Of a DNA stretch of 46,885 nt, positions 26,689 through 35,139 are shown piece by piece. Position 1 is the first letter of the stretch, and every line of letters starts with the position of its first letter. The stretch covers positions 1 through 46,885 of the forward strand of contig CAKRZE010000018.1 in assembly GCA_934432725.1 (NCBI GenBank), given 5' to 3'. Origin of the DNA: an uncultured Eubacteriales bacterium. GTDB taxonomy: Bacteria; Bacillota; Clostridia; Oscillospirales; CAG-272. The notes under the pieces are model-generated. The model saw only the letters and a program-made list of their open reading frames with translations. It was not told the DNA's origin and ran no database searches. The position numbers and the translations under genes are program-made.

Positions 26689-26717
26689 TTGACAGCCTGC
26701 CGGAAACATGTTAATAT
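26689..26717 (+). promoter_or_regulatory. Sigma-A promoter of the solute-binding lipoprotein
   Basis: TTGACA (26689-26694) and TAATAT (26712-26717) with a 17-bp spacer, about 40 nt before the start codon. Confidence 0.9.
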
Positions 26718-26761
26718 ATTATTAAGATATCCATTGCTTAAATACTAAAAGGAGAATCAGT

Positions 26762-28222
26762 ATGACCACCAAAAAACGGATTGTGACCGCCGCGCTGAGT
26801 CTGCTGCTGTGCGGTACAGCCTTAATCTCCTGTGCAGACAACACCAAAAATCCACCGAGCCAAACGAGTGATACCAAGGCGACCGGCACGGCTGCCGAAA
26901 CGCAATACTCCGCAAACGTCCCGAAGAACATCAACTATAACGATGAAAACTTCAACATCTGCGTATACGGAGAAAACAAGGTCGTCTGGGGCGATGTGGA
27001 CTTCTCCTCCACCGTGGAAAACGGCGATGAAATCAACGACGGAACCCTGCGCCGCACCCGCAAGGTCGAGCAGGAGCTGCATATCAAGATCAACGCCATC
27101 CCGGGCGAAGGCATCTGCGGCTCTCTGGAGTCGGTCCGCAAGAGCATTGCGACCCAGGAAAGCGCCTATGACATCGCATTCCTCAACATCCGCGAAGCGG
27201 GAAAAGGCGCGCAGGAGGACTATCTGATCGACCTGAACACCGTAACCGACATGCAGCTGGACGCGGCATGGTGGGATCAGCACTCCGTCAAGGATCTGTC
27301 CGTCAACAACAGCCTGTTCATGATCACCGGAGACATCTCCGTCATGTATAAAAAGTCCATCGGCGTCATGCTGTTCAACAAGGACCTTGCACGCGATTAC
27401 AACATCGGAAACCCCTATGAGATGGTAGAAAAGAAGGAGTGGACCATCGACCGCTTCATCAGTCTCTGCCGCATGTGTCACAAGGACCTGAACAACGACG
27501 GAAAATACACCAAGGACGACCTGTACGGCTTCCTGTGGTATGCCGATATTGCATCGCTCGGCATCATCGGCGGCGGCTCCACCTTCGCCGAAAAGGATGA
27601 AAACGACCTGCCGACCATCACCTTCTACAATGACCGCACGGTTGACATTCTGAGCAAGTATCTTGAACTGTTCAATGACCAGCAGGTATCCTATGACGAC
27701 AACAACGAGGACGTTCTGAAGCCCATGTTCATGTCCGGAAACGCTCTGTTTGACTTCAACGAGTTCCACGCAGTGGAGCAGCTGAGAAGCATGGACACCG
27801 ACTTCGGCATCCTTCCCATCCCGCTGTACAGCGAAACGCAGGAGGACTATTACCACTCCATCAACCCGCACGTCGGCGCAGTCATGGTCATCCCGAACGA
27901 CAACCTTGATCTGCAGAAAACCGCTTACGTTGTCGACTCCCTCGGCGCAGCGTCCAAAAACATTCTGACGCCCGCCTACTATGAAAAGTATCTGAAGGGC
28001 AAGGGAACCCGCGATGACGAATCTCAGGACATCATCGATCTGGTTCTGAGCACGGTCCGGTACGACATGGGCTATATGTATGACTGGGGCGGTCTGTCCG
28101 ACCTTCCGCTCAATCTGGCAACGAAAAAGTCCCCCAACATCTCGTCCGAGTATAACAGAATTGCCAAAAAAGCCAACACGGCAATGAACAAAATGATTGC
28201 CAATATTCAGAAAATTTCCTGA
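26762..28222 (+). CDS. Extracellular solute-binding lipoprotein (family 1-like)
   Basis: A 486-aa exported lipoprotein. The signal peptide has a basic start (MTTKKR), a hydrophobic core and the lipobox LISC with Cys24 as lipid anchor, followed by a Thr/Ser-rich linker. The mature part resembles family 1 extracellular solute-binding proteins that deliver sugars to ABC importers (segments VMYKKSIGVMLFNKDLARDY and EWTIDRFISLCR are typical). A DLNNDGKYTKDD loop near residues 242-253 has the spacing of a calcium loop. No permease or ATPase gene is nearby, so it must work with parts encoded elsewhere or act as a sensor. AAAGGAG lies before the ATG. Substrate unknown. Confidence 0.88.
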   Translation: MTTKKRIVTAALSLLLCGTALISCADNTKNPPSQTSDTKATGTAAETQYSANVPKNINYNDENFNICVYGENKVVWGDVDFSSTVENGDEINDGTLRRTRKVEQELHIKINAIPGEGICGSLESVRKSIATQESAYDIAFLNIREAGKGAQEDYLIDLNTVTDMQLDAAWWDQHSVKDLSVNNSLFMITGDISVMYKKSIGVMLFNKDLARDYNIGNPYEMVEKKEWTIDRFISLCRMCHKDLNNDGKYTKDDLYGFLWYADIASLGIIGGGSTFAEKDENDLPTITFYNDRTVDILSKYLELFNDQQVSYDDNNEDVLKPMFMSGNALFDFNEFHAVEQLRSMDTDFGILPIPLYSETQEDYYHSINPHVGAVMVIPNDNLDLQKTAYVVDSLGAASKNILTPAYYEKYLKGKGTRDDESQDIIDLVLSTVRYDMGYMYDWGGLSDLPLNLATKKSPNISSEYNRIAKKANTAMNKMIANIQKIS

Positions 28223-28361
28223 TCTCACGGCAAAACGCACCCAAGCCGGTGTGCGGCGCCTCCTCCCGCAGCATCAAAGGGAGCCGGCGCGGCTCCCGGC
28301 GGCGGACTGACCCGCTCATCCGGTGCAGACAGCACTTTGCCGCGGAGGCACAGTACAGATA

Positions 28362-28411
28362 AAAGGGTATCGCAAGGCGGAAAAACCGCTCTGCAATACC
28401 CTTTTTGATTT
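28362..28411 (+). terminator. Rho-independent terminator after the lipoprotein gene
   Basis: A long, slightly interrupted stem (AAGGGTAT-GCA-GGCGG pairing with CCGC-TGC-ATACCCTT) ends in TTTTTGATTTTT. It lies 140 nt after the stop. The rest of the gap to 28668 holds nothing I can identify. Confidence 0.9.
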
Positions 28412-28668
28412 TTGCCGGGTCCCCGCAGCCTGCGCGGCTCCCTGCCTCGCCGGAACACAGCCTCATCCGTACCGCTCCGGCTTTGCGGCACGCCTGTCAG
28501 GCAGGCTCCTGCGCCTGCGGGGCGTTATCCGGATCCGCCGCAGACCGCCATTCGATGCCCTTCGGACGTTTGCCCGCACGGAACAGACCCCGGCTCCGGT
28601 CCGATTCCGGCTGCGGCTCCGCACCGTCTCCGAAAAGCACGCCGGGGACGCTGCCGCGTCAGGCAGCG

Positions 28669-29403
28669 TCAGTCCGCTGTCCCGCCGCTTCTCAGCAGAT
28701 TTTCCGCATACTGCTGAAGCTCGCGCAATCTCTCCGGGTCCATCGGCTTGCAGTCCCGAAGCGGATTGGCAATGCCGCTTTCCTCATATTTGAAGAATCC
28801 CATCGTATGAAAGCCGAGAAGCTCATATTTTTCCGCATCCGGCATGATCTCCAAAAGGCGCCGGACATACCGTTCCACAAAATCCTCGCTGTCATTCAGC
28901 CCCGGCACGATCACCGTCCGGACCCACGTGCGCTTTCCGGTTTCGTACAGATGGCGCAGATAAGCAAAGGAAAAGTCCCCGTCCGAGCCGGTATACCGCC
29001 GATATGCCGCCGCATCCGGAAATTTCAGATCGCAGATTACAAGGGAAGCCCCTGCCGTCAGGCGCTTTACATCCTCCGAAAGCGGCACGCCCCCGCTGGT
29101 ATCAAGCGCATATGAGATTCCTTCGGCACGCAGCAGCTCCGCCAGCCGCAAAAGCTCGCCCGCCTGCAAAAGAGGCTCGCCTCCGCTGAAGGTCACGCCC
29201 CCTCCGCTTGCGCGGAAATACGGCAAAAACCGCTTCAGTCTGCCGGAAAGCTCCTCCGGCGTCACCGCAAAGCCAGCCTCCCGCTGCCATGTGTCCGGAT
29301 TATGACAATAAACGCAGCGGAGCGGACAGCCGCTCAGAAAGACCGCACAGCGCAGTCCCTCCCCGTCAAGCGCAGCCATAGATTCCACCGAATGAACCTG
29401 CAT
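28669..29403 (-). CDS. pflA: Pyruvate formate-lyase activating enzyme family (radical SAM)
   Basis: Radical SAM enzyme that installs the glycyl radical on pyruvate formate-lyase or a related glycyl-radical enzyme. The 244-aa protein has the cluster motif GCPLRCVYC (Cys26, Cys30, Cys33), the GGE motif in TFSGGEPLLQ, and the C-terminal LLGFHTMGFFKYEESGI typical of PflA. The length matches PflA proper, without the extra ferredoxin domain seen in activators of some other glycyl-radical enzymes. GGAGGG precedes the start. No pflB or other glycyl-radical enzyme is in the window, so the partner is encoded elsewhere. A gap of about 430 nt separates it from the SDR gene upstream. Confidence 0.92.
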   Translation of the reverse strand: MQVHSVESMAALDGEGLRCAVFLSGCPLRCVYCHNPDTWQREAGFAVTPEELSGRLKRFLPYFRASGGGVTFSGGEPLLQAGELLRLAELLRAEGISYALDTSGGVPLSEDVKRLTAGASLVICDLKFPDAAAYRRYTGSDGDFSFAYLRHLYETGKRTWVRTVIVPGLNDSEDFVERYVRRLLEIMPDAEKYELLGFHTMGFFKYEESGIANPLRDCKPMDPERLRELQQYAENLLRSGGTAD

Positions 29404-29830
29404 TCCGCATCCCTCCTGTTTTTTGTCCGATCCCGAAAAGAACCGCGCAGCCCGAGTCTCTGCCCCGATGCAAACGGGTCAGGGCAGTCTGCCGCAGCTC
29501 CGGCTTTGACCGGACGGGCGCCGATGCCTCTGTCGGCTTCCCGTGTCCCCGCCCGATCCGGCTGCCGCCAAAGCCCGCGGGCTGCCGGAAAACATTCTCC
29601 GTCCGATGCATGAAATATCCGCACCGACCGGATTCCCCACAGCAAAAGCCGCGCTCCGAGCCAAAGCGGCAGGCTGCCTGTCAGCGTCCTCCGCATTTCC
29701 GAAAAAGAGCACCCGCCTGCTGTCAAAAGCCTGCCGGCTGTCCCCCGGTGCAGCTTCTGCCTCCGTCCGGGGACTGCACAGACCCGCAGCCGCCAAGCCC
29801 GCCGTGTTTTGCAAAGCAGCCGGCTGCTGC
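29404..29830 (-). other. Gap between the SDR gene and pflA
   Basis: About 0.43 kb without a supportable gene, clear promoter or terminator. Open frames that cross it are antisense or Arg/Cys-rich and read into pflA or the SDR gene. Confidence 0.45.
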
Positions 29831-30568
29831 TCACTGCATCACAAATCCCCCGTTGACCGCCAGCACCTGCCCGGTCACAAAGGACGCAGCGTCCGAGGAA
29901 AGATACCATATCGCCTCCGCGATATCCTCCGGCTTTCCGATCCGCCCGAGGGGCGTTTCCTCCCGCAGCTCCCGCACCGTCTCCGCGTCAAGCGTGCGGT
30001 TCATGTCCGTGTCAATCACGCCGGGCGCCACACAGTTCACCGTGATGCCGGAGGGTCCCAGCTCCTTTGCCAGCGCTCTGGTCATCCCGATCAGCCCCGC
30101 CTTTGCAGCCGAATAATGCACCTCGCAGGATGCCCCCGTCTGCCCCCACATGGAGGAAACATACACGATCCTGCCCTCCTTGCGGTGAATCATGTCCGGC
30201 AGAACCGCCTGTGTGCAGTAAAACGGAGCGGACAGATTCACGCCGAGCATGGTCTGCCAATCCTCCTCCGTAATATCCGTAAACAGACGGCTTTGCGCAA
30301 TTCCGGCGCTGCACACAAGCACGTCCGCGCCGCAAAGAAGCTCCATCGCGCGCGCCATACCCTCCATAGCCTCCGATCTGACGGAAAGATCCGCACGGAT
30401 TGCCGCAGCTCCGGTCTCCTCGGAAAGCCGCGCCGCACAGTCCCCGGCACTCCTGTACAGAAACGCAACACGGCAGCCGCGCGCCGCAAAAAGCCGGACC
30501 GTCTCCGCGCCGATCCCGCGTGAGCCGCCGGTGACAATCACTTTTTTCCCCGTTTTGATCCGCTCCAC
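29831..30568 (-). CDS. Short-chain dehydrogenase/reductase (FabG-like)
   Basis: A 245-aa NAD(P)-dependent oxidoreductase of the classical SDR type. The cofactor loop TGGSRGIG is at 13-20, NLSAPF marks the structural Asn, VSSMWGQ the catalytic Ser, and YSAAK the Tyr-Lys pair. The closing ASFVTGQVLAVNGGFVMQ is typical of FabG-like enzymes; the exact substrate cannot be read. I chose the GTG at 30568 as start because the ATG 17 codons further upstream lies inside the -10 box of the promoter and so would not be transcribed as a usable start. It stands alone, divergent from the flavin oxidoreductase cluster, and fatty-acid genes are absent nearby. Confidence 0.88.
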   Translation of the reverse strand: MERIKTGKKVIVTGGSRGIGAETVRLFAARGCRVAFLYRSAGDCAARLSEETGAAAIRADLSVRSEAMEGMARAMELLCGADVLVCSAGIAQSRLFTDITEEDWQTMLGVNLSAPFYCTQAVLPDMIHRKEGRIVYVSSMWGQTGASCEVHYSAAKAGLIGMTRALAKELGPSGITVNCVAPGVIDTDMNRTLDAETVRELREETPLGRIGKPEDIAEAIWYLSSDAASFVTGQVLAVNGGFVMQ

Positions 30569-30599
30569 TCCCGTCACATCCTTTTTCTGAAGTAACTGT

Positions 30600-30628
30600 A
30601 TCATAGCACACCCTTCCGCTTTTGTCAA
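30600..30628 (-). promoter_or_regulatory. Sigma-A promoter of the SDR gene
   Basis: Minus strand TTGACA (30623-30628) and TATGAT (30600-30605), 17-bp spacer. The -10 box contains the first ATG of the SDR frame, so this site decides the start: the GTG at 30568, some 25 nt downstream of the predicted transcription start. Confidence 0.85.
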
Positions 30629-30786
30629 ATGCGAAAGCCTTCCTCCGGCGCCGCTCCGGCGGAAAACTGCCAAAAAGCGGAGTAAAATGCCGCAAAGTCG
30701 CCGGTTTGCCTGAAAATGCGGCTGTTTTTCGGCAGATTTGCCATAGAAATCCGGGAAACAATCGTATATAATATCTTTCAGGAGAC

Positions 30787-30975
30787 TTATCCTGCCGGCG
30801 AAGCTCCTTTGCAAAGATATCCGAAGCGGCATCCGCCGCACAGAGATATGCCGGCATGCATACCGCCGGCACATGCCGTGTAAATACGCTCTGCGTCAAC
30901 ATGCTCCGCGCGGATATACACCCGTACAGGCGTCCCCGATGAAAGCAGCTTCCGGTCAACCATGTCCGGACACAT
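30787..30975 (-). CDS. Possible small Cys-rich protein
   Basis: A 62-residue frame between the divergent SDR and flavin oxidoreductase genes. Unlike other spacer frames it reads like a protein: VRVYIRAEHVDAERIYTACAGG in short, with cysteine pairs (CGGC near residue 47-50, CKG near 56). Upstream in frame another CKMC pair appears around the ATG. No good ribosome binding site or promoter is visible, so it may be a gene remnant or chance. I do not recognise a family. Confidence 0.25.
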   Translation of the reverse strand: MCPDMVDRKLLSSGTPVRVYIRAEHVDAERIYTACAGGMHAGISLCGGCRFGYLCKGASPAG

Positions 30976-31117
30976 TTTGCAGATGTACGGATCGCCTGCT
31001 TCGCCAAAGTCATGCCTCCGGAGCCTCCTCCGGGGACCGAAAACAGCTCAGCCATGCGTCCGCATGCCGCAGAGCAGTCCGGCGCACCCCGCCGAAACCG
31101 AAAGGATTCCAACCCTC

Positions 31118-32464
31118 ATGTCATATCACATTTACACCTCTCCGGAGCAGTTCGCGGAGGATAACCGGGCGCTTGGCGCCGGTCTTCCGTTTGCCGATTC
31201 CGCCTCCGTTCTTGCGCAGCCCCTCTCCGTTGCTGGAAAAACCGTGCCGAACCGCCTTGCCTGCCAGGCAATGGAGGGCTGTGACGGAAGCCCCGACGGC
31301 TCGCCCTCCGAGCTTACCGTCCGCCGCTATCTGCGTCTGGCGCGGGGCGGTGCGGGCCTGATCTGGTTCGAGGCGACAGCCGTCCTTCCCGAGGGACGCG
31401 CCAACCCGCATCAGCTCATGATCTCTCCGCGGCATACCGATGCGCTTCTGCGCCTGACCGACAGCATCCGGCAGGCTGCACTGCATGCCGGACATCCGGA
31501 GCCGCTCATCATCCTTCAGGCAACTCACTCCGGGCGCTACAGCAAGCCGGAGGGCGTCCCCGCTCCCCTCATTGCCTGCCATAACCCGCATTACGAAGCG
31601 GCAACGCCGATCCCCGACGAACGGATCGTCAGCGATGACTATCTGAAGCATACGGGGGAGGCTCTGGCAGGTGCAGCCCGGCTTGCCGAACGAGCCGGAT
31701 TTGACGGAATCGACATCAAATGCTGCCACAGATACCTTCTGAGCGAGCTGCTTTCTGCCCGCACCCGACCGAGACCGTACGGCGGGGACCTTGAAAACCG
31801 CACCCGGCTGCTGCGCGAAAGCATTATGGGAGCAAGGCAGAGCTGCGGCAGCGGCTTTCTGGTCACATCGCGCCTGAACATCTATGACGGACTGCCCTAT
31901 CCCTACGGCTTCGGCGTGAGTGCGGACCCGGAAGCCGGGGACGGAGCCGTCCCGGCGTTTGACCCCGCAGAGCCGGAGTGGCTGCTGTCGCAGCTTTACC
32001 GGTACGGCGTCCGGCTGGTCAACCTTACCATGGGTAACCCGTATGTCAATCCGCACGTCAACCGCCCGTATGCAAAGGGCGGCTATCCGGAGCCGGAGCA
32101 TCCGCTCTGCGGCGTGGCGCGCATGCTGCACGGCACGGCGGTGCTGAAGCACCGCCTGCCAAAGGATATGCGGGTCCTCTGCTCCGCCCTGAGCTTTCTC
32201 GGTGTCGCGGCGCCCCGGGTCGCTGCGGGTCTGATTGAAAACGGAGACTGTGATCTTGCCGGATTCGGCAGAACCGCATTTGCCTACCCCGGCTTTGCCG
32301 AAGATATCCTGACGCAGGGCTGCATGAAAAAGGAAAAATGCTGTCTTGCCTGCTCTGCGTGTACGGAAATCATGCGGGCGGGCGGCACCACCGGCTGCGT
32401 CATCCGGGACGCCTCGGTATATGCGCCGATTTACCGTCGGCTGTGCGTACCAAGCCCGCAGTAA
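31118..32464 (+). CDS. Old Yellow Enzyme-type NADH:flavin oxidoreductase
   Basis: A 448-aa FMN-dependent TIM-barrel oxidoreductase. Active-site segment QATHSGRYS is near residue 140; FDGIDIKCCHRYLLSELLSAR and YGGDLENRTRLL follow, both typical of the family. The C-terminus carries a cysteine group (CMKKEKCCLACSACTEIM, then a Cys after GGTTG) like the 4Fe-4S site of 2,4-dienoyl-CoA reductase, but the FAD/NAD domain of that enzyme is missing. The ATG at 31118 is placed by AAAGGA about seven bases upstream and by homology of MSYHIY onward. First gene of a plus-strand cluster with a sugar isomerase and a D-2-hydroxyacid dehydrogenase. Substrate unknown; many relatives reduce enones or act on sugars and steroids. 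Confidence 0.88.
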   Translation: MSYHIYTSPEQFAEDNRALGAGLPFADSASVLAQPLSVAGKTVPNRLACQAMEGCDGSPDGSPSELTVRRYLRLARGGAGLIWFEATAVLPEGRANPHQLMISPRHTDALLRLTDSIRQAALHAGHPEPLIILQATHSGRYSKPEGVPAPLIACHNPHYEAATPIPDERIVSDDYLKHTGEALAGAARLAERAGFDGIDIKCCHRYLLSELLSARTRPRPYGGDLENRTRLLRESIMGARQSCGSGFLVTSRLNIYDGLPYPYGFGVSADPEAGDGAVPAFDPAEPEWLLSQLYRYGVRLVNLTMGNPYVNPHVNRPYAKGGYPEPEHPLCGVARMLHGTAVLKHRLPKDMRVLCSALSFLGVAAPRVAAGLIENGDCDLAGFGRTAFAYPGFAEDILTQGCMKKEKCCLACSACTEIMRAGGTTGCVIRDASVYAPIYRRLCVPSPQ

Positions 32465-32663
32465 CTCGCGGGGGCTGCGACCGGCAGCCGATGCCCCGCA
32501 GAGCGCCGCAGCGCTTCGATATATGCCGGGCAGGTCCGGGCTGCGGTGCGCACGAACGGATCCGGACAGCCGAACCGTCACAGCACCCGGGCCTTCCGGG
32601 CTGCCGGCACTGCGAAGAGTCCGGGATTCCAGCCCCCGACAATAAAATTTCAAAAGAAAGGAT

Positions 32664-32684
32664 GCCTCCGCACCGCGCGGAGGC
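32664..32684 (+). other. Perfect hairpin before the isomerase start
   Basis: GCCTCCGC and GCGGAGGC enclose a 5-nt loop. The only GGAGG near the isomerase start (15 nt before the ATG) lies inside the 3' arm, so folding could limit translation. Confidence 0.6.
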
Positions 32685-32698
32685 TGCGGTTCACAAGA

Positions 32699-33448
32699 AT
32701 GTATCAGCTTGGTCTGGCTTCGGTCAGCTTTCGCGCCCTCTCCCCCCGTGAGATCATAACGGCGGTCAGACGGGCAGGGCTGTCCTGCATCGAATGGGGC
32801 AGTGATGTTCACGCCCCCTGCACAGATGAAGCCGCGCTCAACGAAATATCCGCTCTCTGCCGGCAGGAGGGCATCCGCTGCTCCTCCTACGGCACATATT
32901 TCCGGCTCGGCACCGACCGGACCGAAGCGCTTCTTCCGTATATCCGCGCCGCAAAGCGCCTGGGGACGGACATCCTGCGGGTCTGGTGCGGCAACCGGAG
33001 CTTTTCGGAGTACACAAAGGAGGAGCTGCCCCCGTTCCTGCAGGTCTGCCGGGAGGCGGCGGAGCTTGCCGCAGCGCATCGCGTCACACTCTGCATGGAA
33101 TGCCATCACCACACCTTCACCGATTCGCCTGAAGGCGCGCTGACGCTGATGCACGGGGTAGATTCCCCTGCCTTCCGCATGTACTGGCAGCCGAATCAGT
33201 ATTGCACGGAGGAAGAAAATCTGCGCTATGCCAAAGCGATCGCGCCCTATACAAAGCATCTGCATGTATTTCATTGGGACAGCCTGCACCGGTATCCCCT
33301 GCGGGAGGGGCTGGCGCAGTGGAGGAGATATCTTTCCGCCTTTTCGGGCGATCGGACCCTGCTTCTGGAGTTCATGCCGGACGATCTGCCGGAATCGCTG
33401 CCGGAGGAAGCATCCGCACTCCGGGCTCTTTCGGGGGAGGAATTGTGA
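32699..33448 (+). CDS. Sugar phosphate isomerase/epimerase (TIM barrel)
   Basis: A 249-aa member of the xylose isomerase-like TIM barrel (AP endonuclease family 2 fold), usually a metal-dependent sugar or inositol isomerase/epimerase or dehydratase. Likely metal ligands and active-site segments: LCMECHHHTFTDSPEG, YWQPNQ, LHVFHWD and LLLEFMPDD. The N-terminus LGLASVSFRALSPREII...GLSCIEWGSD is the usual first strand of the fold. The ATG at 32699 lacks a close ribosome binding site; a hairpin lies just before it. The stop overlaps the next start by one base (TGATG), so the two are coupled. The neighbours suggest carbohydrate catabolism. Confidence 0.85.
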   Translation: MYQLGLASVSFRALSPREIITAVRRAGLSCIEWGSDVHAPCTDEAALNEISALCRQEGIRCSSYGTYFRLGTDRTEALLPYIRAAKRLGTDILRVWCGNRSFSEYTKEELPPFLQVCREAAELAAAHRVTLCMECHHHTFTDSPEGALTLMHGVDSPAFRMYWQPNQYCTEEENLRYAKAIAPYTKHLHVFHWDSLHRYPLREGLAQWRRYLSAFSGDRTLLLEFMPDDLPESLPEEASALRALSGEEL

Positions 33449-34452
33449 TGGACGCAGTCTTTGCCGCGGAAAATCCGGCAGTGGTCGAAAGGGTCTACGG
33501 ACCGGAAACCAAGGCGCTCCTGAAAGATGTGCTGGGGGAGCTTCCGGAATGCCATACAAAGGCGGAGCTGCTTCGGGATCCCGCGCGGTTCCGGGATGTC
33601 AGATACCTGTTTTCGACCTGGAGCATGCCGGTCATGACAGAGGAGGAGATCCAGACCGTTTTCCCCAGCCTTCAGGCGGTCTTTTACGCAGCCGGAACGG
33701 TGCAGGCGTTTGCGCGTCCCTTTCTCCGCTGCGGCGTCACGGTTTGCAGTGCATGGGCTGCCAACGCCATTCCGGTCGCAGAATATGCGGCTGCACAGAT
33801 CGTGCTGGCAAACAAAGGCTTCTTCCGGCTGTCCGGCGCGGACACAAGGGAGGCTTTCATGCAGCTGTGGACCTCGGAAAAGGAGCTGTATCCCGGAAAC
33901 TATCATGAAACGGTCGCCATTCTGGGCGCAGGAATGGTCGGAAAGCAGGTCATTCGGCTCCTTAAGCCCTATGACCTCCGTGTTCTTGTCTTTGATCCGT
34001 TTCTTCCGGAAGCCGATGCACAGGCGCTCGGCGTAAAGCTCTGCTCCCTCCCCGAAGCCTTTGCACAGGCACAGGTCGTATCCAACCACCTTGCCGACAA
34101 TCCGCAGACGCGCGGCATGCTCGGAGCAGACCTGTTTGCCTCCATGCGCCCGCACGCGGTCTTTCTGAACACCGGACGCGGCGCGCAGGTCGTGGAGGAG
34201 GAGCTGGTCCGGGTCCTGCAGGAGAGGCGTGACCTGACCGCCGTGCTGGACGTCACCTTCCCCGAGCCGCCCTGTGCGGAGCACGCATTTTACCGGCTCC
34301 CGAACTGCATTCTGACCCCGCACATTGCGGGAAGCGGGGGCAATGAGGTCCACCGCATGGCAGCTTATATGGCAGAGGAATTTCTCCGCTTCCGAAGCGG
34401 AGAGCCGTGCCGCTTTGCCGTCTCGGAGGACATGCTCCGCACAATGGCGTAA
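33448..34452 (+). CDS. D-2-hydroxyacid dehydrogenase family protein
   Basis: A 334-aa NAD(P)-dependent 2-hydroxyacid dehydrogenase. The nucleotide loop GAGMVG lies near residue 160. The catalytic trio is visible as Arg in LNTGRGAQVVEEEL, Glu in FPEPPCAEH and His in LTPHIAGSGG. The start ATG overlaps the isomerase stop by one base and has GGGGGAGG upstream, so the pair is translationally coupled. It ends the three-gene cluster. The exact acid is unknown; relatives act on phosphoglycerate, glycerate/glyoxylate or lactate. With the epimerase and flavin oxidoreductase it points to a small sugar-acid route. Confidence 0.92.
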   Translation: MDAVFAAENPAVVERVYGPETKALLKDVLGELPECHTKAELLRDPARFRDVRYLFSTWSMPVMTEEEIQTVFPSLQAVFYAAGTVQAFARPFLRCGVTVCSAWAANAIPVAEYAAAQIVLANKGFFRLSGADTREAFMQLWTSEKELYPGNYHETVAILGAGMVGKQVIRLLKPYDLRVLVFDPFLPEADAQALGVKLCSLPEAFAQAQVVSNHLADNPQTRGMLGADLFASMRPHAVFLNTGRGAQVVEEELVRVLQERRDLTAVLDVTFPEPPCAEHAFYRLPNCILTPHIAGSGGNEVHRMAAYMAEEFLRFRSGEPCRFAVSEDMLRTMA

Positions 34453-34704
34453 CAAGCGCCGAAAAATCGCGGAAATTCCCCGCCGTCTCCCGCCCGAAAT
34501 CGGCTTGCCTTCGCATTTTTCCAACCGCAAGCCTCCGCACCCCGGTCGGTACGCGTGCTCCGGTCCCCCGCATCCAAAGGGACCGTCAAGCCGGACGCAC
34601 TGCCGTTCGAAAGCTCCCGATTTCCAAATATCAAATTCCCTTGCCGGGAAGCATGCCCGTTTTGAGGCATTCCGACCGCACAGGATTCAGAAAGGCTGAT
34701 GCAC

Positions 34705-35139
34705 ATGAAAATCTCAACAAAAGGACGCTATGCCCTCCGCATGCTCGTGGACCTTGCAGAGCACCGGGCGGAAGGCTATATTGCGCTGAAGGATATTGCA
34801 GAGCGTCAGGGCATCTCCAAAAAATATCTGGAACAGATCGTTCCCGTGCTGAACAGATCGGATATTCTGAAAACCAACCGGGGATACCAGGGCGGATATA
34901 TGCTGGCGCAAAGCCCGGACAAGTACACCGTCGGGATGATCCTCCGTCTGACGGAGGGCAGTCTCGCTCCCGTTCCCTGTGCGGGTCAGAATCCGCCGGA
35001 ATGCGAACGAAGTGCGGACTGCTCGACGCTTCCCGTCTGGAAGGGGCTGTACAAGGCGATCACCGACTATCTGGACGGCATCACGCTTGCGGATATTCTG
35101 GAGCAATACACGCGCTACAACACCGACTATATTATATAA
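34705..35139 (+). CDS. Rrf2 family transcriptional regulator (CymR/IscR-like)
   Basis: A 144-aa winged-helix regulator. The N-terminus MKISTKGRYALRMLVDLAEH and the recognition segment QGISKKYLEQIVPVLNRSDI are classic Rrf2. Three cysteines lie in PCAGQNPPECERSADCS, close to the spacing of the Fe-S ligands of IscR, so an iron-sulfur cluster is possible; CymR proteins lack these. I start it at 34705 with AAAGG nine bases upstream, rather than two codons earlier. A plausible target is cysK 3.5 kb away, whose promoter carries a palindrome. No isc/suf genes are in the window. Confidence 0.9.
   Translation: MKISTKGRYALRMLVDLAEHRAEGYIALKDIAERQGISKKYLEQIVPVLNRSDILKTNRGYQGGYMLAQSPDKYTVGMILRLTEGSLAPVPCAGQNPPECERSADCSTLPVWKGLYKAITDYLDGITLADILEQYTRYNTDYII

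Noticed and set aside
26822..28240. 472-codon minus-strand frame opposite the solute-binding lipoprotein
   Set aside because: The plus strand has promoter, ribosome binding site, signal peptide and terminator; the antisense frame has none.
31121..33559. 812-codon minus-strand frame opposite the flavin oxidoreductase and isomerase genes
   Set aside because: It is exactly antisense to two genes with clear motifs, is Arg/Gly/Cys-rich, and has no ribosome binding site; a by-product of GC-rich codon use.
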